From Aestuariivivens marinum (GTDB taxonomy: Bacteria > Bacteroidota > Bacteroidia > Flavobacteriales > Flavobacteriaceae): 64,000 nucleotides of DNA. The notes under the pieces were generated by a model. It did no database searches. It was not told where the DNA came from and saw only the letters and a list, made by a program, of their open reading frames with translations. The translations under genes were made by a program, and so were the position numbers. Below, piece after piece: positions 39,654 to 48,153 of the stretch (positions are counted from its first letter, which is position 1; the number at the start of each line of letters is the position of its first letter). Where the stretch lies: contig NZ_JAKMCR010000006.1 of NCBI RefSeq assembly GCF_022662175.1, positions 1-64,000 of the forward strand. Direction: 5' to 3'.

Positions 39654-41882
39654 ATGCCCCATATAAAACTTTACATACCTGTATTTTTAATATGCTTTGG
39701 TCTACTGTCCTTTGCGCAAAACTCAATAGAAGAGGATCCAGAAATCATTCAGAATCGTATCGATTACCATATTCAGGGATCTATAAACGATATTGAAAAC
39801 TTCGATTATTTTGAAGCACAAAAAAAACTTGATATTGCTCTAAAATTAGCTACTGATGCCAATAATCAATCGCGTTTAGGTATCATTTATGCTGCTATAG
39901 GGAAGTTACAATTAATTGTAGAAGAAGAGGACAAGGCCATTAAGTCCATTAACCAAGCTATTAGAATACAACGACTAAACAATGATAATGTCAATCTTGG
40001 GGATTCCCATAAAATATTTGGCGATATTTATTTAAAAAAACAAGAATACAATCTTGCTTTAGATCAATATAGAGCAGCAAAATCTAAATTTGAAGAAGAA
40101 GATCTAAATGAAAAGTTAGCTGAAATATTACTTTACGAAGGCATTACCTACATAAAACTAAAAAATTACAAAAACGCCATAACACACCTAGATCAATCCA
40201 TCTACTTATCAAAAAACTTCAACCTATCCCAAATCCAAAGTAAGGGCTTGGTTAACCTTAGTGAAGTGTATCTTGTACAAGGTAATACCAGACGCGCTTC
40301 AACTTTAGTAAATGAAAGTTTAAAGCTGGCAAAACTATACAACTATACTAGTGTTTTAAATGATTGTTATTTGATTTTGAGTGATATAAGTAGCAAGTTA
40401 AATGACTATAAGACGTCCTACAGCTACCTTAAAAGTCACATAAGACTATCTGACTCATTAAGAACTTTACAACTCGAAAACCTTTCTCCAGAAAAACGTA
40501 TTGAATATTTAATGGCAGATACCACTGAAGAGTTGAAAAAAGCCAACGAAGATATAAAGGAAGCCGAAAACAAAAACCATATGGTAAACCTTATATCAAT
40601 ACTAAGTGTTGCCCTAATTACTATTTTGTCTCTGTTAACCTTGTCATTATACAAAAACAACAATATCAGATTAAAGACCAATAACATGCTCCATAAAAAA
40701 AACAGTGAGCTTATTATTGCTAAAGAAAAGGCCGAGTTGGCCTCTAAGACCAAGGCTAATTTTCTGTCAACCGTGACACACGAGTTACGAACACCTTTAT
40801 ATGCTGTAACTGGGCTTAGCAATATGTTATTGGATGAAGATCCTAAACCTGAACAAATCCAACACTTAAAATCACTAAAATTTTCAGGAGATTATTTGCT
40901 TACTTTTATTAACGACATTCTTCAACTCAATAAAATTGAGGCCAATAAGGTAAATATAGAGCCAGAACCATTTAACTTAAAAAACAAAATAAGCAATATT
41001 GTTATGGCCTTAAACAATTCGGCATTGGATAACAATATTAAAATACATTTTGATTATCCTAAAGATTTACCTAAAAACTTTATTGCGGATCAAATTAAGA
41101 TATCACAAATCTTAATCAATCTTATTGGCAACTCCATTAAGTTTACCAAAGATGGTGATATTTGGATAAGGGTTTATAAAATTGAACAGCAAAACAATAC
41201 TTACACCCTAAGGTTTGAGGTTGAAGATAATGGTATAGGTATTAGCAAAGAAAAACAGGACAATATGTTTGAAAGCTTCTCCCAAGGATCAATTCAAATT
41301 AATAGAAAATATGGTGGTACTGGCTTAGGGCTTTCTATTGTTAAAGGGTTAATAGACATACTCAATGGTAAAATATATCTTACTAGTGAATTGGGTAAAG
41401 GCACAACCTTCTATTTCGAAATTCCACTGGAATATACAGAACAAGGTGAAATTAAGGAAACAAAACAATCGTATTTCTCTGAAGAAACAAATGAAATTGA
41501 TTTAACAAAAGTTAAAATATTGGTAGTTGAAGACAACAAAATCAACCAAATGATCACCAAAAAGATTCTAACCAAAATGAATCTAAAATGCGATATTGTA
41601 GACAATGGTGAAGATGCGGTAGATAAGATTAAGACGAATAATTACGATATTGTTTTAATGGATATTCATATGCCCGGCATTAGTGGTATTGAAGCGACCA
41701 AGATTGTTAGAACCTTCGATAAAGAATTAACCATTTTTGCACTAACTGCCGTAACTATCGAGGATAGAATGCAAGAGTTTGATGAAGCTGGATTTACAGA
41801 TATAATCCCTAAACCTTTTAAACAGGAAGAGTTTGAAAAGAAACTATTCAATGCTCTTAACAAAAAGAAAAAATCTGCCTAA
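39654..41882 (+). CDS. Hybrid histidine kinase with periplasmic TPR sensor
   Basis: The 742-residue protein has a signal-like N-terminus (1-21) and tetratricopeptide repeats at about residues 40-290. One membrane helix (311-332) and a short coiled coil (345-368) follow. The HisKA domain carries phospho-acceptor His376 (THELRTP). The HATPase domain has Asn493, DNGIGI at 525-530 and GTGLGL at 555-560. The receiver domain has Asp670 (VLMDIHMPG). The TPR part should sense periplasmic or protein signals, and the internal receiver could pass the phosphate on. No response-regulator gene is adjacent. Its stop codon overlaps that of the convergent lpxK. Confidence 0.95.
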   Translation: MPHIKLYIPVFLICFGLLSFAQNSIEEDPEIIQNRIDYHIQGSINDIENFDYFEAQKKLDIALKLATDANNQSRLGIIYAAIGKLQLIVEEEDKAIKSINQAIRIQRLNNDNVNLGDSHKIFGDIYLKKQEYNLALDQYRAAKSKFEEEDLNEKLAEILLYEGITYIKLKNYKNAITHLDQSIYLSKNFNLSQIQSKGLVNLSEVYLVQGNTRRASTLVNESLKLAKLYNYTSVLNDCYLILSDISSKLNDYKTSYSYLKSHIRLSDSLRTLQLENLSPEKRIEYLMADTTEELKKANEDIKEAENKNHMVNLISILSVALITILSLLTLSLYKNNNIRLKTNNMLHKKNSELIIAKEKAELASKTKANFLSTVTHELRTPLYAVTGLSNMLLDEDPKPEQIQHLKSLKFSGDYLLTFINDILQLNKIEANKVNIEPEPFNLKNKISNIVMALNNSALDNNIKIHFDYPKDLPKNFIADQIKISQILINLIGNSIKFTKDGDIWIRVYKIEQQNNTYTLRFEVEDNGIGISKEKQDNMFESFSQGSIQINRKYGGTGLGLSIVKGLIDILNGKIYLTSELGKGTTFYFEIPLEYTEQGEIKETKQSYFSEETNEIDLTKVKILVVEDNKINQMITKKILTKMNLKCDIVDNGEDAVDKIKTNNYDIVLMDIHMPGISGIEATKIVRTFDKELTIFALTAVTIEDRMQEFDEAGFTDIIPKPFKQEEFEKKLFNALNKKKKSA

Positions 41883-42886
41883 TAACTTTTTACAAAACTT
41901 CTCAAAAGGTTATCAAACACTTTTGCATTTTCTATTTTAATTTCTATTGGCAAGTAATACAACTTACCCCTTAAAACATTGTACTTTTTCAATCTTACAA
42001 AATCCTTTTCTGTAGCTAAAATAATTGTTTCTACTTTAAGCTTTTCAATATCCTGAACAGAAAAATTATGATGGTCCTTAAAGCTTAAATGCTCAAAACG
42101 AAGCCCTTTGTTTTTTAGAAATTCAACCAACGGTGTTGGATTAGCAATACCTGTTACCAAAGTAAAATGCTGCAAAGCATCAATTTTAATGGTCTTTTCT
42201 AAAGATTTTGCTTCATCAGCATACTGTATATAGCTAAAAAATACCTGTTGATTACCCTTTGGGTTAATCTGCCTCAAAACAGTTTCTTTTTCAAGATTAC
42301 TTAACTGCATCGGACACTTTGTAACTACGATAATATCAGCTCGATTGGCCCCTGTTTTAGGTTCTCTTAAATTTCCAGACGGCAACACAAAATCATTAAT
42401 ATACAAGTTATCGTATGTGGTAAGCAAAATATTTAAGCCCGCCTTTACCTTTCTATGCTGAAAAGCATCATCTAACAAAATAAGTTCTGGTTGTTCGGGC
42501 AATGACCTTAACTGCTCAATACCATTAACCCGATTGGCATCAACTGCTACCTGTATATTTCCTTTAAACTTATTATAAAACTGAAAAGGTTCATCCCCTA
42601 GACTTTCAGCATCAGCATTTTCATTAGCTAATAGAAACCCTTTCGTTTTTCGGCCATAACCCCTACTAAGTGTTGCTACTTTGTAGTCTTCCCTAAACAA
42701 ACGGATTAAATATTCAATCATGGGGGTCTTACCGGTCCCTCCAACACTTAAATTCCCAACACAAATTACTGGAAAATCAAATGACCTAAAGGTCTTTAAC
42801 CCTAAATCGTATAATTTGTTTCTTACACTGGTCACCAAATAATAAATGGGGACTACAGGAAATACTATCTTCCGCAATAAGTTCAT
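41879..42886 (-). CDS. lpxK: Tetraacyldisaccharide 4'-kinase
   Basis: The 335-residue enzyme phosphorylates the lipid A precursor at the 4' position. It has an N-terminal membrane-associated segment and the Walker A motif GNLSVGGTGKTPMIEYL (about residues 42-58). Further LpxK blocks are LSRGYGRKTKGF, GDEPFQF, and ILLDDAFQHRKV with the catalytic Asp. It converges on the hybrid kinase gene with a 4-bp overlap of the two stop codons, so read-through or antisense effects at the ends are possible. It is divergent from nif3 (53-bp spacer). Confidence 0.95.
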   Translation of the reverse strand: MNLLRKIVFPVVPIYYLVTSVRNKLYDLGLKTFRSFDFPVICVGNLSVGGTGKTPMIEYLIRLFREDYKVATLSRGYGRKTKGFLLANENADAESLGDEPFQFYNKFKGNIQVAVDANRVNGIEQLRSLPEQPELILLDDAFQHRKVKAGLNILLTTYDNLYINDFVLPSGNLREPKTGANRADIIVVTKCPMQLSNLEKETVLRQINPKGNQQVFFSYIQYADEAKSLEKTIKIDALQHFTLVTGIANPTPLVEFLKNKGLRFEHLSFKDHHNFSVQDIEKLKVETIILATEKDFVRLKKYNVLRGKLYYLPIEIKIENAKVFDNLLRSFVKSY

Positions 42887-42905
42887 AATAGCAAAGTAAA
42901 TATTT

Positions 42906-42913
42906 TATATTTG
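42906..42913 (+). promoter_or_regulatory. Putative -7 box of the nif3-like gene
   Basis: TATATTTG matches TAnnTTTG, 26 bp before ATG 42940 in the short lpxK-nif3 divergent spacer. No clear -33 element is visible. Confidence 0.45.
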
Positions 42914-42939
42914 TTTAATAATCAATAAATGAAAATAAT

Positions 42940-44034
42940 ATGCTTATTCAAGATGTCATTAATCATTTAGAAGCTTTGGCTCCTCTAAATTATGCTGAGG
43001 ATTTTGACAATGTAGGTCTTTTAGTTGGAGACAAAAAGGCTAAATTAAAAGGCATATTAGTGACCTTGGACACTCTTGAAGCTGTTATCGACGAAGCTAT
43101 CGAAAACAACTGCAATCTAGTAGTAAGCTTCCATCCTATTATCTTTAAAGGTCTAAAAAAACTTAACGGAAAAACCTATGTTGAACGTGTTGTTATGAAA
43201 GCCATAAAGCATGATATTGCGATTTATAGCATGCATACGGCTTTAGATAATTCATTATTAGGCGTAAACGACATGATATGCAACCAATTACAATTAACCA
43301 ATAAAAGAATCCTCATCCCACAATCGGGCACCATTAAAAAATTAACCACCTATGTTCCTTTTGCCGAAGCAGATCAATTGCGAAAGGCATTATTTCAAGC
43401 AGGAGCAGGTAGTATTGGAAACTATAATGACTGTAGTTTTAATGTAGAGGGTTATGGCACGTTTAATGGCAACGAAAATTCCAATCCTACAAAAGGTTCC
43501 AAAGGGAAAACTCATACCGAAAAGGAAACCAAAATTACCGTTACGTTTGCAAAGCATTTAGAATCAAAAATATTAAAGACCCTTTTCGAAACACACTCCT
43601 ATGAAGAAGTTGCCTACGAAGTAACTACTCTAGATAATGCAAACCAAAACATTGGCATGGGAATGATTGGTGAACTTGAAACAGCATTAAGTGAAATTGA
43701 TTTTTTAAGATATGTTAAGGAAACTATGAAAACGGAGTGTATTAGGCATTCGGCTTTGACCAGTAAATCCATAAAGAAAATAGCCGTTCTTGGAGGCTCG
43801 GGTAGTTTTGCCATCCAAGCAGCTAAACGTGCAGGTGCTGATGCGTTTATAACTGCCGATTTAAAATATCATGACTTTTTTACGGCCGAAAACAATATCC
43901 TTTTAGCAGATATTGGGCATTATGAAAGTGAACACTTCACAAAAAACCTTCTAGTAGCGTATCTTACAAAAAAAATTACTAATTTTGCAGTCGTTTTATC
44001 AAACACAAACACCAATCCTGTTAAGTATTTTTAA
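42940..44034 (+). CDS. Nif3-like dinuclear metal center protein
   Basis: The 364-residue protein belongs to the Nif3/YqfO family. It shows the N-terminal APLNYAEDFDNVGLLVG block, conserved histidines in VSFHPIIFKGLKKL and YSMHTALDN, and a C-terminal block with DLKYHDFFTAE and DIGHYESEHF. These residues bind two metal ions in structures of the family. The middle 130 residues are the extra YqfO-type insertion. Members have been called GTP cyclohydrolase I type 2, but that activity is not established. It is 3 bp before the next gene. Confidence 0.92.
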   Translation: MLIQDVINHLEALAPLNYAEDFDNVGLLVGDKKAKLKGILVTLDTLEAVIDEAIENNCNLVVSFHPIIFKGLKKLNGKTYVERVVMKAIKHDIAIYSMHTALDNSLLGVNDMICNQLQLTNKRILIPQSGTIKKLTTYVPFAEADQLRKALFQAGAGSIGNYNDCSFNVEGYGTFNGNENSNPTKGSKGKTHTEKETKITVTFAKHLESKILKTLFETHSYEEVAYEVTTLDNANQNIGMGMIGELETALSEIDFLRYVKETMKTECIRHSALTSKSIKKIAVLGGSGSFAIQAAKRAGADAFITADLKYHDFFTAENNILLADIGHYESEHFTKNLLVAYLTKKITNFAVVLSNTNTNPVKYF

Positions 44035-44037
44035 AGT

Positions 44038-44817
44038 ATGGCTAAAAAGAAAGAAGCAACTGTAGAAGAGCGTTTAAGAGCTTTATACGATTTACAATTA
44101 ATCGATTCCCGTATTGACGAAATTAGAAATGTTCGTGGAGAACTGCCTTTAGAAGTGCGCGATTTAGAAGATGAAGTAGCTGGACTAAACATTAGACTTG
44201 AAAAATTAGTTTCAAGCCTAGAGTTAATAGACAACGATATAGCTTCTAAAAAAAATCTTATTGAAGAAGCCAAGGCGCTTATAAAAAAGTATACCGAACA
44301 GCAAAAGAATGTTAGAAATAACAGAGAGTATAACTCGCTTACCAAAGAGGTTGAATTTCAGGAATTGGAAATAGAATTGGCTGAAAAGCACATCAAGGAA
44401 TTTAAAGCGCAAATAGAGCAGAAGAAAGAAGTAATTGCTGAAACCAAAGAGCGTTTAAAAGAACGTGAAACTCATTTAAAGCACAAAAAAGGGGAGCTTG
44501 ACGCAATTTTAGCCGAGACCGAGAAAGAAGAACAGGCTTTAATACAAAAATCTGAAGAGTACAAAGATCAAATAGAAGACCGTTTGGTAACTGCCTACAA
44601 CAGAATTCGAGGTAGTGTTAAGAATGGTTTAGCTGTTGTTCCTATTGAAAGAGGGGCTTCTGGAGGTTCTTTCTTCACCATTCCGCCTCAGGTACAGGTT
44701 GAAATTGCTTCCCGTAAAAAAGTGATTACCGATGAGCATAGCGGACGTATTTTAGTAGACGCTGCCCTGGCCGAAGAACAAAAATCTAAAATGGAAAAGT
44801 TGTTTGCTAAACTATAA
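44038..44817 (+). CDS. Coiled-coil protein with degenerate C4 zinc-ribbon
   Basis: The 259-residue protein is mostly coiled coil (about residues 30-180), ending in the domain of the CT398-type C4 zinc-ribbon family. Family members carry two cysteine pairs in a GVCGGC...TCEHCGRIL pattern. Here the corresponding positions read GASGGS (208 and 211) and TDEHSGRIL (232 and 235), so all four metal ligands are replaced. The rest of the fold is preserved. It probably acts as a structural scaffold without zinc. It follows nif3 by 3 bp, a common pairing in Bacteroidota. Confidence 0.88.
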   Translation: MAKKKEATVEERLRALYDLQLIDSRIDEIRNVRGELPLEVRDLEDEVAGLNIRLEKLVSSLELIDNDIASKKNLIEEAKALIKKYTEQQKNVRNNREYNSLTKEVEFQELEIELAEKHIKEFKAQIEQKKEVIAETKERLKERETHLKHKKGELDAILAETEKEEQALIQKSEEYKDQIEDRLVTAYNRIRGSVKNGLAVVPIERGASGGSFFTIPPQVQVEIASRKKVITDEHSGRILVDAALAEEQKSKMEKLFAKL

Positions 44818-44838
44818 TCCATTAAAGCACAATACATC

Positions 44839-44868
44839 AAAGCCTTCATTTTAATGAGGGCTTTTTTA
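44839..44868 (+). terminator. Terminator after the nif3/coiled-coil operon
   Basis: Bases 44839-44849 pair with 44854-44864 (11 bp with one G-T pair, TTTA loop), and a run of T follows. It lies between the coiled-coil gene and msrA and overlaps an in-frame upstream ATG of msrA, which therefore cannot be the start. Confidence 0.9.
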
Positions 44869-44931
44869 TTGTTTTATAATTTTAAATTAAGTTTTTATAA
44901 ATTAATACGTCTAAAGCAAAAAATAAATTTT

Positions 44932-45591
44932 ATGAATCGTATAGTAGTCCTAGTATTATTTATACTTCTCTTTAATTGTAAAAACAATGCCCAAGAAAAG
45001 GCATCACAACAATCTGCAGAAAATAAGACCCCTGTTGAAGTTCCTATAAAAAATGGAAAGGCCCGTGCCTATTTTGCAAGTGGTTGCTTTTGGTGTGTAG
45101 AAGCCATTTACGAAAGTGTAAGAGGTGTAGAAGACGCCATAAGTGGTTACTCTGGCGGACATACCAAAAACCCGACTTATGAAGCCAGCAATACTGGCCG
45201 TACTGGCCATGCCGAAACTGTAGAAGTTATATACGACCCCAAAGTGGTTAGCTTTGAAACCTTGGTAGATGTCTATTTCGCATCACAAGACCCCACTCAG
45301 GTTAATGGTCAGCATCCCGATTATGGTTCCCAATACCGTTCCATAATTTTCTATCAAAATGACACTCAAAAGAACATTATTTTAAAGAAGAAAGACGTTT
45401 TATCCAAAGCATTAAATGCAAAAATCGCTGCCGAAATATTGCCTTTTAAAAAGTTTTGGGAAGCAGAGGACTACCACCAAAATTACGAGCGCCTGCACCC
45501 TAACAACAGCTATATTAAAAGTGTTTCCATACCACGCTTAAAACGCTTTAAGGCAAAAATGCCAGAGGTGTTAAAAAATGCATCGCATTAA
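44932..45591 (+). CDS. msrA: Peptide-methionine (S)-S-oxide reductase, lipoprotein form
   Basis: The 219-residue MsrA repairs S-methionine sulfoxide. The catalytic motif is GCFWCVEA with Cys52 as nucleophile. The family blocks GYSGG and NPTYE follow, and later HPDYGSQYRS. The first 16 residues form a signal with a lipobox-like LFNC, so it is probably exported and lipid-anchored, protecting envelope proteins. I start at ATG 44932. The frame opens earlier (ATG 44854), but that codon lies in the previous terminator. Confidence 0.95.
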   Translation: MNRIVVLVLFILLFNCKNNAQEKASQQSAENKTPVEVPIKNGKARAYFASGCFWCVEAIYESVRGVEDAISGYSGGHTKNPTYEASNTGRTGHAETVEVIYDPKVVSFETLVDVYFASQDPTQVNGQHPDYGSQYRSIIFYQNDTQKNIILKKKDVLSKALNAKIAAEILPFKKFWEAEDYHQNYERLHPNNSYIKSVSIPRLKRFKAKMPEVLKNASH

Positions 45592-45707
45592 TATATGCCT
45601 TTTTTGATCTTATAATTATCTTTCCCTATATTGTGTACTAATAGTAGCACATAAGTGCTTTAGGCTTATATTATATCTAAGGCACATTATAAACTACTAA
45701 TTAATCT

Positions 45708-46529
45708 ATGAAAACATTTCATCTAGTCTTTCTTTCGTTTTTTACCCAAATAACATTTTCACAATCTATTGGTAGCTATTTATCAAACCTGCACATGTAT
45801 GATAAATATGAAGGAATTGAAGAAATAATCGAGAAAACCACTTTTTACAATTCTGATGGTTCTGAAACAGAAATCGAACATAAAAAATTTAATTCTTCAA
45901 TGGGCTTAATGAGTCTACAAAGATTCAATGAAGAAAATAAATTGATTTGGTTAAATCTCTATAAGTACGATAGCTTAGGAAGAATAGTTAGGATAAATAA
46001 CAAAAAATGGATTAATACTTTAGGTTATCAAACCAGTTACACAATCTATGAATATGATAATCAAAATAATTTCATTCAAATACAATATAATGCAGGTAAT
46101 CAACCACTAGAATATTGGAAGTATGACTTTGATGACAGACAAAATTTGATTCAATTGGCTAACTATGATCAAAACGGAAATTTATATGGTTATGAAACAG
46201 CTGAGTACGATGTTGAAAACAATAAAATGAAGGTGAATGTTTATGACAATCGGCATAACTTAAAATCTTCTAATGTTAGACCAATCAAGCATGAGGGCGA
46301 GTACAAGCAAAAATCAACAAAAAAATATAACGAACATGGAGACATAATCTATTGGGAACGAAATTTGTACAAGGATGATAATGTTTGTTATACACTTGAA
46401 TATAGATATGATGAGAATGGAAATTGGGTGTCACAAAAAAGATATAGCTATATTAAAGTAGAAAATGGCAAATTGAAAAAGAAAAAACTTAAAGTGGTAC
46501 AAACAAGAAAAATAAAATTAAGAAAATAA
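45708..46529 (+). CDS. Secreted YD/RHS-like repeat protein (cassette-like gene 1)
   Basis: The 273-residue protein has a signal peptide (1-18, ending TFSQ). Repeated short tyrosine-aspartate units follow, resembling RHS/YD repeats (YDSLGRI, YDNQNNF, YDQNGNL, YDENGNW). There is no toxin-like C-terminal domain, and the tail is lysine-rich. Its function is unknown. An imperfect palindrome of about 135 bp begins 7 bp after its stop codon, so the gene is arranged like an integron gene cassette. A second such unit follows. Confidence 0.7.
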   Translation: MKTFHLVFLSFFTQITFSQSIGSYLSNLHMYDKYEGIEEIIEKTTFYNSDGSETEIEHKKFNSSMGLMSLQRFNEENKLIWLNLYKYDSLGRIVRINNKKWINTLGYQTSYTIYEYDNQNNFIQIQYNAGNQPLEYWKYDFDDRQNLIQLANYDQNGNLYGYETAEYDVENNKMKVNVYDNRHNLKSSNVRPIKHEGEYKQKSTKKYNEHGDIIYWERNLYKDDNVCYTLEYRYDENGNWVSQKRYSYIKVENGKLKKKKLKVVQTRKIKLRK

Positions 46530-46533
46530 AAAG

Positions 46534-46666
46534 CCCTAACACGGCTATCATTCAGCGTGGCTTATGCACTATTTTAGAAAATCTGCACTTTTAACCAAGC
46601 TTATTTCTCTTCGGACAAATCCTGCGGATTTTTTCCACGCCGAAATCATAACCTAAAACGTTAGTG
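46534..46666 (+). repeat. attC-like imperfect palindrome 1
   Basis: The element begins CTAAC (46536-46540) and ends GTTAG (46660-46664). Nested inverted segments inside are GGCTATCATT (46543-46552) with AATCATAACC (46644-46653), and GCGTGG (46555-46560) with CCACGC (46635-46640). The ~75-bp centre is less symmetric. It lies 6 bp after one gene and 9 bp before the ATG of the next. Confidence 0.7.
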
Positions 46667-46675
46667 GCAATTAGA

Positions 46676-47794
46676 ATGAAGACAATAACAATCATATTAA
46701 TATTAGTTCCATTCTTGTCGTTTTCGCAGACGAAAGAAGGATATATTGACGAAAATGGATGGAAACAAGGAACGCACAAAGGTTATTCAGGAAGTTGGTT
46801 GTTTGAACGAACATATGTGAATGATACATTGACAGGTCCGTTTAGAAAGTATACAAAAGATGGGACAACATGGGAGACCGGATTTTTCAAGAACAAGGAA
46901 TATGACAGCTTGTGGATTGAATATTATTCTGATGGTTCAGTTGAAACAATAAAGAATTATAATCAAGGTATTAAGCAAGGAGAATTTAAAGAGTTTTATA
47001 AAAGTGGAAAGCTAAAATATGAAGCTGTTTTTAATTCTGACACCATAGTCGGAGAAGCAAAAAATTACTTTGAGAGCGGAGCAATTAGAGCTAAGGGGAA
47101 CAGAAGAAATGGAGAATGGATTACATATCATGCAAATGGGGAAATCGCAAGTATTGAAAAATTCAAAGATGGTAAATTAAACGGAGACTTGTTTAAGTAT
47201 AATGAGAAGGAAGAACAAATTTTGCCTGCCTTCATCAAACAAACCTTTCCAGACACAAATGTGATTAATAGTTCAAATTTAAATATTTACGTAATGTTTG
47301 ACCAGCCTAAAAGAGGGCAAAGAGTTCTAAGGTTTGGAGGACATTTATTTCGTGGAGCGACTGTTTGTTTAAATGGAAGTAACATAGTTCTCAAATATGG
47401 TAATGAATATGTTGTTTTAAAAGAAAATGGTGTTGAGTTGAAGACTTCATCCACTTTGTCTTGTAGTACCGAATTAACTACTACAAAATTTGGAATTAAT
47501 AGAGAAGCAAAAGAATTACCAAATGGGGAATGGGATATTAAATACATTGAAAAAGATGTTGACCACAAAACAAGTTTAGGGAAATTAGTTATCCACATAA
47601 AACAACTTAAATGTGATGACACAGGTACAAATCCAGTAACTCTTAAACGACAGGAAGGGAACTTGGAAATCTTGAATATTGATAATTTGCAATTTTTTGA
47701 ATATGACATAAATAATGACGGAAAGAACGAACTGTACATTCTTTCATATGCAAGCTGTCAAGGTTATTTGAAAATATATAAAATAGAAGAATAA
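46676..47794 (+). CDS. Secreted MORN-repeat (YwqK-like) protein (cassette-like gene 2)
   Basis: The 372-residue protein has a signal peptide (1-18, ending SFSQ). A run of MORN-type repeats follows (about residues 40-180) with patterns such as GPFRKYTKDGT and YYSDGSVETIKNYNQG. The C-terminal half (about 215-372) is not recognised. It contains DINNDGKNELY near the end, which resembles a calcium-binding-type FG-GAP motif. YwqK family members appear near toxin-antitoxin genes, but no partner is visible here. The gene sits between two attC-like palindromes. I chose ATG 46676 over the in-frame GTG 46664 because it gives a clean signal peptide. Confidence 0.75.
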   Translation: MKTITIILILVPFLSFSQTKEGYIDENGWKQGTHKGYSGSWLFERTYVNDTLTGPFRKYTKDGTTWETGFFKNKEYDSLWIEYYSDGSVETIKNYNQGIKQGEFKEFYKSGKLKYEAVFNSDTIVGEAKNYFESGAIRAKGNRRNGEWITYHANGEIASIEKFKDGKLNGDLFKYNEKEEQILPAFIKQTFPDTNVINSSNLNIYVMFDQPKRGQRVLRFGGHLFRGATVCLNGSNIVLKYGNEYVVLKENGVELKTSSTLSCSTELTTTKFGINREAKELPNGEWDIKYIEKDVDHKTSLGKLVIHIKQLKCDDTGTNPVTLKRQEGNLEILNIDNLQFFEYDINNDGKNELYILSYASCQGYLKIYKIEE

Positions 47795-47798
47795 AAGA

Positions 47799-47937
47799 CA
47801 CTAACAATGTATAAATATATATAGCCGAGATAGTAGTAAAATTAAGGGTTGTAGCCCGCTTTAACTTTCTTGTAACTTGACAGGAAAGTGCCACGCAGTC
47901 GGCTACTATTCTTATACTCACCGTTATGCACAAGCAG
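47799..47937 (+). repeat. attC-like imperfect palindrome 2
   Basis: It begins CTAAC (47801-47805) and ends GTTATGC (47933-47939). Arms pair as GTATAA (47809-47814) with TTATAC (47912-47917) and TAGCCGA (47822-47828) with TCGGCTA (47899-47905). The inner part also folds, with ACTTTCTTGT/ACAGGAAAGT (47862-47889). It starts 6 bp after the stop of gene 2, like palindrome 1. Confidence 0.7.
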
Positions 47938-47941
47938 GTAT

Positions 47942-48000
47942 GATAAAGGCACATCGTTTACAAAGTTAAAGGGACATAGTTTACACTTTTTTAGGTTGTA
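47942..48000. mobile_element. Possible remnant of a transposon end
   Basis: Two near-identical 12-bp words lie 23 bp apart: ACATCGTTTACA (47951-47962) and ACATAGTTTACA (47974-47985). Such repeated words recall the terminal binding sites of some IS families in Bacteroidota. No transposase gene is nearby. The remaining spacer to 48153 shows no gene, only AT-rich sequence. Confidence 0.35.
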
Positions 48001-48153
48001 ATTTGAGATAAAAACCAAATTAAAACCCCTTGGAACAGTAATAAGCTAACGTTTTACCACCTAATAAAAACCCTCTTTATTGTAGACTACTAAATATAAT
48101 ATAGCTATGATTTACATTCATCACGATGTATTATATTTACAAAAACTAAACTA

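Noticed and set aside
44854..44931. Longer msrA start at ATG 44854.
   Set aside because: The codon lies in the stem of a terminator, and the inner ATG gives a clean lipoprotein signal.
45592..45707. A third attC-like palindrome upstream of cassette-like gene 1.
   Set aside because: The region has small inverted repeats but no CTAAC/GTTA boundary pair, so I could not support it.
46534..47937. Calling the palindromes genuine integron attC sites.
   Set aside because: The core boxes deviate from RYYYAAC/GTTRRRY, and no integrase is visible in the window.
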